Below are positions 34,510 through 42,825 of a stretch of DNA of 55,409 nucleotides, piece after piece (position 1 is the first letter of the stretch; every line of letters starts with the position of its first letter). The position numbers and the translations under genes are program-made. Origin of the DNA: Bacillota bacterium. GTDB lineage: Bacteria; Bacillota; UBA4882; UBA8346. The stretch is taken from the NCBI GenBank assembly GCA_023429995.1, contig JAEZCE010000043.1, forward strand, positions 1-55,409, read 5' to 3'. The notes under the pieces are model-generated. The model had not been told where the DNA came from and ran no database searches. It was given only the letters and a program-made list of their open reading frames with translations.

Positions 34510-35719
34510 GCCGAATGTAATCATTATCAATCATTATGCGTCAATCCCGCGCTGGCCCGGGCCCACCCGCAACTTTGATTTTGCCGCCAGCCTTGTCAAA
34601 CAGGGATGGAAGGTTACCCTTTTGGGTTGCCGTTTCAATCACTATTTCCGGGGTTACTTGCCCAATCCTCCGAAGGAGGAGTCCGGTGTCCAATTGAAGT
34701 GGATCTGGAGCACTCCCTATCAGGGAAACTCCTTATTCCGGGAACTCAATATCCTCTTTTTTTCATTTAACAGTTTTTGGCGGGGGTTGTGGACTCCAGC
34801 CCAGGCCATCGTGGCTGTGACACCGCCTCTGGAATCGGCTTTTAGCGGCTGGCTCCTGGCGCGGGTGAAACGGATCCCGTTTATTCTCGATGTGGAGGAT
34901 TTATGGCCGGATTCCATTATTGCCATGGGGTTTCACAATCAATTGGTTATCGGATGGTTGCGCTTTTTAGAACGTTTTTTATACCGTCATAGCGATCATT
35001 TCTCAACCGTTGCCGGTGAAATGCAGGAATATCTCCAAAAGCAGGGAGTCCCCGGCCCCAAGATTTCACTGATTCCCTTGGGGGCCAATTTACCGCCGGA
35101 GACCAGCCAAGCAAAACGGAGGGAAATCCGGGAACGCTATGGATGGCCGGATCATAAGATCGTAGCCGTTTATGTTGGAGCCCACGGGCCTGCCAATGCC
35201 TTGGAGACCTTAATCAATGCCGCAAAACATCTGCCGGAAGATAGCCCGGTTCAGATTGGACTCTTTGGTGACGGTTCGGATAAGCCGCGGTTGGCTAAGG
35301 TATTAAGCGAGTGTAAGTTGCCCAATATCACAATGGAGGAACCGGTACCCCCGGAAATGGTACCGCAGATTCTCCAGGCGGCCGATATTGGTATCGCATC
35401 TTTAAAGGATACCGATACCTTTAAAACAGTCCGGCCCAATAAACTTTATGAATACATGGCAGTGGGATTGCCGGTAATATGCTGCATCTCCGGCGAGGCC
35501 GGCCGGTTTATCGCGAAAATCGGTTCCGGCATTCCGGTGACTCCCGAGGATGGGCCGGGCCTTGCCGCCGCTTTGCAAAAGCTCTCTCAAGATGCCGCAT
35601 ACCGTCGGGAATTGGGTAAAAAGGGTTTTGATTATGTGCAAACATTTGGAAACCGGGCCCAATTAGCTGCCCTCATGGGCGATGTTATCGAAAAGGTTAT
35701 CAATGAAAATGGAAAATAA
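34493..35719 (+). CDS. Glycosyltransferase, WbuB-like GT4
   Basis: 408 aa. The N-terminus NHYASIPRWPGPTRNFDFA and the central FILDVEDLWPDSIIAMG are characteristic of the WbuB-type GT4 enzymes, many of which add amino sugars to O-antigen or capsule units. The C-domain has KTVRPNKLYEYMAVGLPVICC. ATG 34493 lies inside the end of the previous gene after TGGAG (34481-34485); the open frame upstream to 34373 belongs to that overlap. It is followed immediately by the phosphoglycosyl transferase, as in many such clusters. Confidence 0.86.
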   Translation: MEKQSKPNVIIINHYASIPRWPGPTRNFDFAASLVKQGWKVTLLGCRFNHYFRGYLPNPPKEESGVQLKWIWSTPYQGNSLFRELNILFFSFNSFWRGLWTPAQAIVAVTPPLESAFSGWLLARVKRIPFILDVEDLWPDSIIAMGFHNQLVIGWLRFLERFLYRHSDHFSTVAGEMQEYLQKQGVPGPKISLIPLGANLPPETSQAKRREIRERYGWPDHKIVAVYVGAHGPANALETLINAAKHLPEDSPVQIGLFGDGSDKPRLAKVLSECKLPNITMEEPVPPEMVPQILQAADIGIASLKDTDTFKTVRPNKLYEYMAVGLPVICCISGEAGRFIAKIGSGIPVTPEDGPGLAAALQKLSQDAAYRRELGKKGFDYVQTFGNRAQLAALMGDVIEKVINENGK

Positions 35720-36317
35720 ACCGAAAATGCAATGGAACGTCAAATATCTGCTTGACTTTTTGCTGGCCTTGTTATTATTGATTCCGCTGGCTGCTGTGAT
35801 TGGGATTCTGGGCGTCATTCTATATATCGATTCGCCGGGGCCGGTTTTTTTCAAGCAACTACGCCCCGGGAAAAACGGTAAGCTTTTTTTGATTCTCAAA
35901 TTGAGAACGATGACACCGGGGGATCATACGTTGAGCACGCCCCGGAATCCCGATGGATCGCTGGCCTTGACCCATGAGCTCAAGGGTTATACCCGGTTCG
36001 GCAAAGTCCTGCGCCGTTTTAGTCTGGATGAGTTGCCGCAAATATTCAACGTCCTGAAGGGTGACATGAGTTTTATCGGCCCCCGTCCCGATTTGCCGGA
36101 ACATGTTCCATTGTACCAGGGTGATGAGAGGCTAAAGCTGATGGCAAGACCGGGATTAACCGGGCTGGCCCAAATCGGGGGCCGGAACGGGTTGCCCTGG
36201 AAAGAACGGCTGCAACTTGATGCCCGGTATGTGAAAGAGTATTCTTTATGGCTGGACTTGAAGATCTTTATGGTAACCCTCGGCCGGCTGATCACAGGCA
36301 AAGGTGTATATCAATAG
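35703..36317 (+). CDS. Undecaprenyl-phosphate sugar phosphotransferase (small, PglC-like)
   Basis: Initiates the polymer by moving a sugar phosphate from a UDP-sugar to undecaprenyl phosphate. 204 aa, the minimal monotopic form. One membrane-inserted hydrophobic helix (~10-35, LLALLLLIPLAAVIGILGVI), then KQLRPGKNGKLFLILKLRTM, the catalytic Asp109-Glu110 in SLDELPQIFNVLKGDMSFIGPRP and ARPGLTGLAQIGGRN. Start ATG 35703, overlapping the previous gene by 17 nt with AAAAGG before it. The sugar is unknown. Confidence 0.9.
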   Translation: MKMENKPKMQWNVKYLLDFLLALLLLIPLAAVIGILGVILYIDSPGPVFFKQLRPGKNGKLFLILKLRTMTPGDHTLSTPRNPDGSLALTHELKGYTRFGKVLRRFSLDELPQIFNVLKGDMSFIGPRPDLPEHVPLYQGDERLKLMARPGLTGLAQIGGRNGLPWKERLQLDARYVKEYSLWLDLKIFMVTLGRLITGKGVYQ

Positions 36318-36331
36318 CCGGAGGTGAAAAA

Positions 36332-37093
36332 ATGTCCGTCCTCGAATATGAGCTGAGAGAATTAGATTGGGATACTGAATTTTTTGGGATTAAAATGGGG
36401 CAGGTGTTGTTGCCTTCAAAACCGGAACCGGCGAATTTCTCGGAATCGGCCTGGCTTCATACCCTGGAAGCGGCGCGCCGCCAAAAATACCGATTTTTAT
36501 ATTGTCCGGTTGATGTAATCTATCCGGAGGCCTCAACCATCATTGCCGGGCACGGAGGGATCATTGGAGATGTTCTGGTTACCTTTGTTTTAGACTGTTC
36601 CGGGGGCATTCAAAACCCCCCCCCCTCATTTGAAATCGCGGAAGCGACGGTGGAAGATCTCAAGGGTATTTTAGAAATTGCCGCTACCGGTTTCAGGGAC
36701 TCCCGGTTTATGATGGATCCTCATTTTCAGCGGTCCAAGGCGGAGCAATTTTATCCCAGCTGGCTAAAGGAGTCCTTTTCCAATTCCGAAAAAATCATGG
36801 TGGTTAAAGAGAAAAGGCAAGTTTGCGGATTTATTTCATTCAAACCGGAACCTTCGACCAAGACTTTGATCATTCGGTTGATCGCAGTGAAAAGTTCGGA
36901 GCGGGGAAAAGGGATCGGGCAATTCTTGGTTCATCAGGCGATTGCCGCGGCACTCCATCTAAATTACCCCCAAGTGCAAGTGGGTACCCAGTTAACCAAT
37001 CGGGCGGCCATTAATCTTTATGAAAAAGGCGGTTTCCGGATGCATAGCGCTAAATACCGTTATCACATTTGGTTTGCGGGCGTCTCTAAATGA
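36332..37093 (+). CDS. GNAT-family N-acetyltransferase (WecD-like)
   Basis: 253 aa. The N-terminal LDWDTEFFGIKMGQV segment is shared by WecD-type sugar-amine acetyltransferases. The C-terminal half has the acetyl-CoA loop SERGKGIGQFLV and the closing AAINLYEKGGFR. GGAGGTG (36320-36326) precedes ATG 36332. Located between the sugar phosphotransferase and the aminotransferase, it probably acetylates an amino sugar of the polymer. It could serve the product of the neighbouring aminotransferase instead of, or in addition to, the WbpD-like enzyme. Confidence 0.78.
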   Translation: MSVLEYELRELDWDTEFFGIKMGQVLLPSKPEPANFSESAWLHTLEAARRQKYRFLYCPVDVIYPEASTIIAGHGGIIGDVLVTFVLDCSGGIQNPPPSFEIAEATVEDLKGILEIAATGFRDSRFMMDPHFQRSKAEQFYPSWLKESFSNSEKIMVVKEKRQVCGFISFKPEPSTKTLIIRLIAVKSSERGKGIGQFLVHQAIAAALHLNYPQVQVGTQLTNRAAINLYEKGGFRMHSAKYRYHIWFAGVSK

Positions 37094-37210
37094 CAAGTCC
37101 AAAACACATAAAGGCCTGTATGCTATAGAATAAAACAACAACATGCTTCAATCATTCTTATTTTTAATTCATTTTCTCGGTGATGGTTGATGGATAAAGG
37201 GGGAATTTGT

Positions 37211-38317
37211 TTGCAGGTACCGGCTTTCGATATTACCCGGCAAAATCAGATATTAGAACCAGCTCTGCAGCAGGCTTTTCAAACTGTTTTACAGCATGGG
37301 CATTTTATTTTGGGCGATGAGGTCCAAAAGTTTGAAGCGCAAGCCGCGGCGTTTTTAGGCGTCGGGCATGCGTTGGGGGTTGCCAACGGCAGCGACGCCC
37401 TGGTTTTGAGCTTGATGGCATTGGGAATCGGGCCTGGCGATGAGGTTATCGTCCCCGCTTTTACATTTTTCGCCACAGCCAGCTCGGTTAGCAGGGTTGG
37501 AGCCACCCCGGTCTTTGTGGATGTGAGCCCGGAGGATTATAATATCCACCCGCAGGCAGTGAGGGAAAAAATAACTTCCAGAACAAAAGCCCTTATGGTA
37601 GTGGATCTTTTTGGTATGCCGGCCAAAATGAATGAATTGAAGAAACTGGCCGACGCGGAAGGTCTCTCGGTAATTGAAGATGCAGCCCAGGCCCTGGGAA
37701 CCCGTTGTGAGGATCAGCCGGTTGGCGGCATCGGTACCTTAGGCTGTTTCAGCTTCTTTCCCACCAAAAATTTAGGCTGTTTCGGCGATGGCGGAATGGT
37801 CACAACCAACAGGGCGGAACTTGCGGATAAGTTGCGGATGTTGCGAGTTCATGGGGCCCGCCGCAAGTATCACCATGAAGCGCTTGGGATCAACAGCCGT
37901 TTGGATACGTTGCAGGCTGCGTTTTTGAATGTTAAATTGCCTTATGTGAAGAGTTGGATTGAAAAACGGCGGAAAATCGCCGAAACCTACCGTCAAGGGC
38001 TAGCCGGCATACCCGGGATTCGGCTTCCGGCGGAGGATGGCGGGCATAGTTATAATCAGTTTACGATTCAAGCTGAGAGGCGGGAGGAGCTTCAAAATTT
38101 TTTAACCCTCCATGGAATCAGTACCACCGTGTACTACCCTATGCCCTTGCATTTGCAACCGGTTTTTGCCTCTCTAGGGTACCAGCCGGGCGACTTGCCG
38201 GTTAGTGAGGCCTTAACCGGGAAAGTCTTGTCCTTGCCGATGTTTCCCGAGCTAACTATGGAAGAACAAAAGTTTGTCATCGAAAAAATAAAGCAGTTTT
38301 ATGAATCCAAAAACTAA
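37211..38317 (+). CDS. wbpE: DegT/DnrJ/EryC1 sugar aminotransferase, WbpE-like
   Basis: PLP-dependent aminotransferase acting on a nucleotide 3-keto (or 4-keto) sugar. 368 aa. The PLP lysine is K186 in FSFFPTKNLGCFGDGG; EDAAQALG carries the cofactor-stacking region; YYPMPLHLQPVF and VLSLPMFPELT close the protein as in the WbpE/WlbC group. TTG 37211 is favoured: AAAGGGGG (37196-37203) lies 7 nt upstream and the protein then starts MQVPAFDI; ATG 37190 has no clear site. It is 15 nt before the 2-epimerase. A WecE-like 4-aminotransferase role is the main alternative. Confidence 0.82.
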   Translation: MQVPAFDITRQNQILEPALQQAFQTVLQHGHFILGDEVQKFEAQAAAFLGVGHALGVANGSDALVLSLMALGIGPGDEVIVPAFTFFATASSVSRVGATPVFVDVSPEDYNIHPQAVREKITSRTKALMVVDLFGMPAKMNELKKLADAEGLSVIEDAAQALGTRCEDQPVGGIGTLGCFSFFPTKNLGCFGDGGMVTTNRAELADKLRMLRVHGARRKYHHEALGINSRLDTLQAAFLNVKLPYVKSWIEKRRKIAETYRQGLAGIPGIRLPAEDGGHSYNQFTIQAERREELQNFLTLHGISTTVYYPMPLHLQPVFASLGYQPGDLPVSEALTGKVLSLPMFPELTMEEQKFVIEKIKQFYESKN

Positions 38318-38332
38318 AGAGGGAAATCAGCG

Positions 38333-39388
38333 ATGAAAATGATGACCATCGTTGGAGCCAGACCGCAATTTGTCAAGGCGGCAGTGGTTTCCACCCATTT
38401 ACGGCAAAGAGCCCGTGAAATATTAGTCCATACCGGCCAGCACTATGATGTGAACATGTCGGATATTTTCTTTACGGAACTGGGGATTCCGGCCCCCGAT
38501 TATCATTTGGGAATCGGTTCCGGGCTCCATGGCGTCCAAACCGGCAAAATGCTGGCGGAGATTGAACAAGTTTGCCTGCAGGAAAAACCGGATTGTTTGC
38601 TGATTTACGGCGACACCAATTCAACTTTGGCCGGCGCCTTGGCGGCATCCAAAATCCATATTCCCATCGCCCATGTAGAAGCCGGGTTACGCAGCTTTAA
38701 CCGGCGGATGCCGGAAGAAATAAACCGGGTGGTGGCCGACCATTTGTCAACGTGGTTGTTCGCGCCGACCCGGACGGCAATCAGTAATTTGAATCAGGAA
38801 GGGATCACCCAGGGAGTATACCGCACCGGCGATGTGATGTATGATGCCTTTTTGCAAATGTCGAAGCGGGTAGGCGCCCAGTCCCGGATTTTGGACACCT
38901 TGGGTTTGCCCCCCCGGAAATATTGTCTGTTAACATTGCACCGGGCCGAGAATACCGACGACCCCCGGAGATTGCAGGCTATTTTAAGCACTTTGGCCGG
39001 CCTTGATGATCCGGTCATCTTTCCAATCCACCCGCGGACCCGGGGTAAGCTGGCGGAATATCAGATGTCTTTTGAGGGGAATTCCCTGAAATTGATCGAG
39101 CCCATCGGGTATTTTGATATGCTGAATCTGGAGCTGAACGCCAAAATGATCTTCACCGATTCCGGCGGAGTGCAGAAAGAAGCTTATATGGCCAAGACCC
39201 CCTGTATAACCTTGCGCGATGAAACGGAGTGGGTAGAAACGGTTGAGGCCCATTGGAACCGCTTGGTGGGTGCCGACCCGGAAGGGATCCGCCAGGCTGT
39301 CTCATTGGACTGGGTGGGTTCCGCATATCCGGACCTTTTCGGCGACGGCGCCGCCGGGGCACAGATCGCGGAAATACTGACAAAGTAA
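38333..39388 (+). CDS. wbpI: UDP-N-acetylglucosamine 2-epimerase (non-hydrolysing, WecB/WbpI-like)
   Basis: Inverts C2 of a UDP-GlcNAc derivative to the manno form. 351 aa. Typical motifs: VGARPQFVKAAVVS, VHTGQHYDVNMSDIFF, GDTNSTLAGALA, HVEAGLRSFNRRMPEEINR, the TLHRAENTD loop and TDSGGVQKEAYMAKTPCITLRDETEW. GAGGGAAATC precedes the ATG. With WbpA/B/E/D partners in the window it would act last, on UDP-GlcNAc(3NAc)A (WbpI role). Acting on plain UDP-GlcNAc (WecB/MnaA role) is equally compatible with the sequence. Confidence 0.88.
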   Translation: MKMMTIVGARPQFVKAAVVSTHLRQRAREILVHTGQHYDVNMSDIFFTELGIPAPDYHLGIGSGLHGVQTGKMLAEIEQVCLQEKPDCLLIYGDTNSTLAGALAASKIHIPIAHVEAGLRSFNRRMPEEINRVVADHLSTWLFAPTRTAISNLNQEGITQGVYRTGDVMYDAFLQMSKRVGAQSRILDTLGLPPRKYCLLTLHRAENTDDPRRLQAILSTLAGLDDPVIFPIHPRTRGKLAEYQMSFEGNSLKLIEPIGYFDMLNLELNAKMIFTDSGGVQKEAYMAKTPCITLRDETEWVETVEAHWNRLVGADPEGIRQAVSLDWVGSAYPDLFGDGAAGAQIAEILTK

Positions 39389-39437
39389 TATCTGCTTGAG
39401 TGATATCCAAAAAAATTTATGAAAGTAGGACAGTTGG

Positions 39438-40472
39438 ATGAAAAATTTTGCCAGTGACAATCACGCCGGAGTTCCCATGGAGATTTTACAAGCCCTTGAG
39501 CGGGCCAATCATGAATACGCCTTGGCCTATGGCGATGACTCCTATTCAGCGGCGGCGGTAGCTAAGTTTAAAGAACAACTGGGGCCGGATATCGATGTTT
39601 ATTTTGTAATCAACGGCACCTCCGCCAATGTTTTGGGTCTTAAAGCCATTACCCAGTCCTATCAGGCGATAATTTGCGCCGAAACGGCCCACATCAATGT
39701 TGATGAATGTGGAGCTCCGGAGTTTGCCGTCGGTTGTAAGCTGATTACGGTCAAGACGGCTGACGGAAAATTGACCCCTGATTTAATCAAGGATTCATTG
39801 CATGAGGTCGGCAATCAGCATCATAATCAGCCCCGAGTCGTTTCGATTTCGGAAACTAGTGAACTCGGCACGGTGTATACTCCGGCTGAAATCAAGTCTT
39901 TAGCTGATTTCGCCCACCAAAACGGGCTGCTGTTACACATGGACGGCGCCCGGATTGCCAATGCCGCGGCCAGTCTGGGATGCAAACTTCGGGAAATTAC
40001 CACCGATGCCGGTGTGGACGTATTATCCTTTGGAGGCACCAAAAACGGCTTGATGTACGGGGAGGCGGTGGTTTTCTTCAACAGCCGGTTGGGGGCGGAT
40101 TTTAAATATATCCGCAAACAAGGAATGCAGTTGCTCTCCAAAATGCGGTTTTTGGCGGTACAGTTCGAGGCCTTGTTTACCAATGGCTTATGGCTCAAAA
40201 ATGCCGGCCATGCCAATGAAATGGCCCGGATTTTGGCGCAAGAAATAAGCAACATCCCGCAAATCCAAATCACCCAAAAGGTTGAAGCCAATGCGGTGTT
40301 TGCCGTGATTCCGCCCCAATATATTCCTAAAATTCAAGCCAAATATTTATTTGGCGTATGGAATGAGAAAACTTCGGAAGTCCGTTTAATGACCTCTTTT
40401 TGTACAACAATTGAGGATGTTCATGATTTTATCCAAGTGATCAAAGAAACAATTCAAACGGAAGAAAAATGA
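39438..40472 (+). CDS. ltaE: Low-specificity L-threonine aldolase
   Basis: Cleaves L-threonine/L-allo-threonine to glycine and acetaldehyde with PLP. 344 aa, normal length. FASDNHAGVPMEIL near the start, the AHINVDECGAPE histidine region, HMDGARIANAAASLG and the PLP lysine K202 in SFGGTKNGLMYGE. It starts 49 nt after the 2-epimerase with only a modest ribosome site. It is unrelated in function to the polymer genes and may be carried by readthrough. Confidence 0.92.
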   Translation: MKNFASDNHAGVPMEILQALERANHEYALAYGDDSYSAAAVAKFKEQLGPDIDVYFVINGTSANVLGLKAITQSYQAIICAETAHINVDECGAPEFAVGCKLITVKTADGKLTPDLIKDSLHEVGNQHHNQPRVVSISETSELGTVYTPAEIKSLADFAHQNGLLLHMDGARIANAAASLGCKLREITTDAGVDVLSFGGTKNGLMYGEAVVFFNSRLGADFKYIRKQGMQLLSKMRFLAVQFEALFTNGLWLKNAGHANEMARILAQEISNIPQIQITQKVEANAVFAVIPPQYIPKIQAKYLFGVWNEKTSEVRLMTSFCTTIEDVHDFIQVIKETIQTEEK

Positions 40473-40502
40473 TAATTCATTAAAATTTAAACTGAAATCC
40501 CA

Positions 40503-40531
40503 TTGCCTGTTGGATGGAATTTGGTTAAAAT
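40503..40531 (+). promoter_or_regulatory. Candidate sigma-A promoter of lysA
   Basis: TTGCCT (40503-40508), a 17-nt spacer and TAAAAT (40526-40531). The predicted start is near 40538, 37 nt before the lysA ATG. No lysine riboswitch is visible here, in contrast to dapB. Confidence 0.45.
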
Positions 40532-40574
40532 GATGAAATCAAGTAAAAACAGTTCAAGGTAAGCGGAGGTACTG

Positions 40575-41858
40575 ATGCCAATCAAGCCATTGCCGTTCTC
40601 GAAAACTCAAATCGAGAAAATCATTGAGAAATATCCGACGCCTTTTCATATTTATGACGAGCAAGCTATCCGGAATAATGCCCGGCAACTGCTGGCCACC
40701 TTTGCCTGGGCCCCGGGGTTTAAGGAGCATTTCGCAGTCAAAGCCACTCCTAATCCTTATATCATCAAGGCTCTGCATGAAGAAGGATTCGGCGTGGATT
40801 GCAGTTCGCTGACGGAATTGATATTAGCGGAAAAGGCCGGCCTTTCGGGTGAAGAGATCATGTTTTCCTCCAATGACACACCGGCCGAAGAGTTTCAAAA
40901 AGCGCGCCGGCTGGGTGCGATTATCAATCTGGACGACATTAGTCATATTGCATTCCTGGAGGAACAGGCCGGACTCCCGGAACTGGTTAGCTTCCGTTAC
41001 AATCCGGGACCGTTGCGCAAAGGCAATGCCATTATCGGAGTTCCGGAAGAAGCCAAGTACGGCTTTACCAAAGCCCAACTATTCGAAGGGTACCGGATTT
41101 TAAAAGAAAAGGGCATCAAACGGTTCGGCCTTCATACCATGGTAGCCTCCAATGAACTCCATCCCCATTATTTCATCGAAACCGCCAGAATGTTGTTTGA
41201 TTTGGTGGTTGAAATTTCACAGCAACTGGGCATCCGTTTCGAGCTTATCAACCTGGGGGGCGGGATCGGCATTCCCTATAAGCCGGATCAAAAGCCCATT
41301 GATTTGGGGATGATTTCTCACGGCATTCAAAAGGAATACGACCAAAAAATCAAAGCCAATGGTTTGCATCCGCTACGGATCACCATGGAATGCGGCCGTT
41401 ATATCACCGGGCCATACGGTTATTTAGTGGCCACGGTGTTGCATAAGAAAGAGATCTATAAAAATTATGTCGGTTTGGACGCTTGTATGGCCAACCTGAT
41501 GCGGCCCGCCCTTTACGGCGCTTATCACCATATCACCGTGCTCGGAAAAGAGGATTGGCCGTTGGACCACATATACGACGTCACCGGTTCCCTCTGCGAG
41601 AACAATGATAAATTCGCCATCAACCGTCCATTGCCCTTGATTGATAGGGGCGATTTGCTGGTCATCCATGACGCCGGAGCTCACGGACATGCCATGGGCT
41701 TCAATTATAACGGCAAGTTGCGTTCGGCGGAGTTGATGGTAAAGCCCGGCGGAGAAGTGGAATTAATCCGCAGGGCCGAAACGAACGAAGATTATTTTGC
41801 AACGCTGGATTTTTCCCGTCTTGAGGAAAATAAAATCAAAAAGGCGTCGGTGAGGTAA
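40575..41858 (+). CDS. lysA: Diaminopimelate decarboxylase
   Basis: Last step of lysine synthesis, PLP-dependent fold type III. 427 aa. The PLP lysine is K56 in FAVKATPNPY; FELINLGGGIGIPY is the phosphate-binding glycine loop; MECGRYITGPYGYL, GSLCENNDKFA and DAGAHGHAMGFNYNG form the active site. The CENNDKF variant, rather than CESGD, marks the subgroup found in several anaerobic Bacillota and Bacteroidota. GCGGAGG precedes the ATG. It has its own likely promoter and a strong terminator, so it is a single-gene unit apart from the dap block. Confidence 0.93.
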   Translation: MPIKPLPFSKTQIEKIIEKYPTPFHIYDEQAIRNNARQLLATFAWAPGFKEHFAVKATPNPYIIKALHEEGFGVDCSSLTELILAEKAGLSGEEIMFSSNDTPAEEFQKARRLGAIINLDDISHIAFLEEQAGLPELVSFRYNPGPLRKGNAIIGVPEEAKYGFTKAQLFEGYRILKEKGIKRFGLHTMVASNELHPHYFIETARMLFDLVVEISQQLGIRFELINLGGGIGIPYKPDQKPIDLGMISHGIQKEYDQKIKANGLHPLRITMECGRYITGPYGYLVATVLHKKEIYKNYVGLDACMANLMRPALYGAYHHITVLGKEDWPLDHIYDVTGSLCENNDKFAINRPLPLIDRGDLLVIHDAGAHGHAMGFNYNGKLRSAELMVKPGGEVELIRRAETNEDYFATLDFSRLEENKIKKASVR

Positions 41859-41899
41859 GGACCGGTTAATTCTCTGACAGCACCCTGAATTTTGACAAT

Positions 41900-41925
41900 A
41901 AGCTTCCTAAAAAGGGAGCTTTTTT
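41900..41925 (+). terminator. Intrinsic terminator after lysA
   Basis: AAGCTTCC (41900-41907) pairs with GGGAGCTT (41914-41921) with one G-T pair, followed by Ts to 41925. Between it and the response regulator (to 42127) I see only a promoter. Confidence 0.8.
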
Positions 41926-42068
41926 CATTGGATTGGGAAATGAGTCTACATGATTTAAAATTAAGTCTACATCACGGAACTTTAGGTCTTCATCTGAAAA
42001 GAGGCTGCTTTATCACTTTTTGCGGCAAAATTACCAAAATCTTGTCCCTTTTCGTATTTCATAACCCC

Positions 42069-42097
42069 TGTCCATTCCGGCTTTTTTTTGGTATAAT
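42069..42097 (+). promoter_or_regulatory. Promoter of the two-component operon
   Basis: A perfect TATAAT (42092-42097) lies 17 nt after TGTCCA (42069-42074), a poor -35. The weak -35 suggests activator dependence, possibly autoregulation by the response regulator. Confidence 0.5.
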
Positions 42098-42127
42098 AAA
42101 CCTAAATTGACAAGGGAGGCTTTGCAA

Positions 42128-42823
42128 ATGCCTGGAACAATTGCCATTATTGAAGATGAACCAAATATTGTGGAACTGGTAAAATATAATTTGGATCGCG
42201 AAGGGTACCGCACGATTTCCGCTGGAACTGGTCGAAAGGGTTTGGAACTTGTTCAGCAGGAGTTGCCGGACTTGGTTATTTTGGATTTGATGTTGCCCGA
42301 ACTTGACGGCCTGTCGGTGTGCAAACAATTACGGGCTGATGCGCAAACCAAATCGATCCCGATCATTATTCTTACCGCGAAAAGCGAAGAGGCCGACCGG
42401 GTTCTTGGACTGGAGATGGGGGCGGACGATTATGTCACGAAACCCTTTTCGCCCCGGGAATTGGCGGCGAGAGTACGCGCCGTGTTGCGAAGGACCGGAA
42501 ACGCCGAGGAAGATGAACCGGCAATCATCGAGATCGGCGGGATCCGTATGGACCTCCGGCAGCATTTGGTGAAGGTTAAAGGGGGAGAAGTCGAACTCAC
42601 ACCCAAGGAGTTCGATTTCCTTAAATTGTTGTTGTTAAATCCCGGCCGGGCTTTTACCCGGGAATTTTTACTGGAACATTTGTGGGGCTATGAATATTTC
42701 GGGGATACCCGGACCGTTGATGTGCATGTACGGCGTCTGCGTCAGAAAATCGAGGACAATCCGGCTGACCCTATATACCTGGAGACCGTCCGCGGCGTTG
42801 GCTATCGTTTTCGAGGTGAATGA
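42128..42823 (+). CDS. phoP: OmpR/PhoB-family response regulator (PhoP-like)
   Basis: 231 aa. Receiver domain with acidic EDE near residues 9-11, phosphoacceptor D53 in LVILDLMLPELDGL, threonine in IILTAKSEE and lysine in DDYVTKPFSPREL. The C-terminal winged helix has ELTPKEFDFLKLLLLNPGRAFTRE and the closing VDVHVRRLRQKIE and TVRGVGYRF. ATG 42128 sits 8 nt after AAGGGAGG (42112-42119). Overlaps the kinase by the ATGA junction or lies just ahead of it. PhoP (phosphate) is the best guess from domain form; other PhoB-like roles are possible. Confidence 0.88.
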   Translation: MPGTIAIIEDEPNIVELVKYNLDREGYRTISAGTGRKGLELVQQELPDLVILDLMLPELDGLSVCKQLRADAQTKSIPIIILTAKSEEADRVLGLEMGADDYVTKPFSPRELAARVRAVLRRTGNAEEDEPAIIEIGGIRMDLRQHLVKVKGGEVELTPKEFDFLKLLLLNPGRAFTREFLLEHLWGYEYFGDTRTVDVHVRRLRQKIEDNPADPIYLETVRGVGYRFRGE

Positions 42824-42825
42824 GA

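Noticed and set aside
11511..38317. Enterobacterial-common-antigen-like WecB/WecC/WecD/WecE set
   Set aside because: Considered because epimerase, dehydrogenase, GNAT and aminotransferase are all present, but no dTDP-glucose genes are seen and the WbpB- and WbpD-like genes fit the diacetamido-uronate route better. Not fully excluded.
41892..42110. Short frame between lysA and the response regulator
   Set aside because: It starts ahead of the lysA terminator, runs through it and through the operon promoter, and has no ribosome site.
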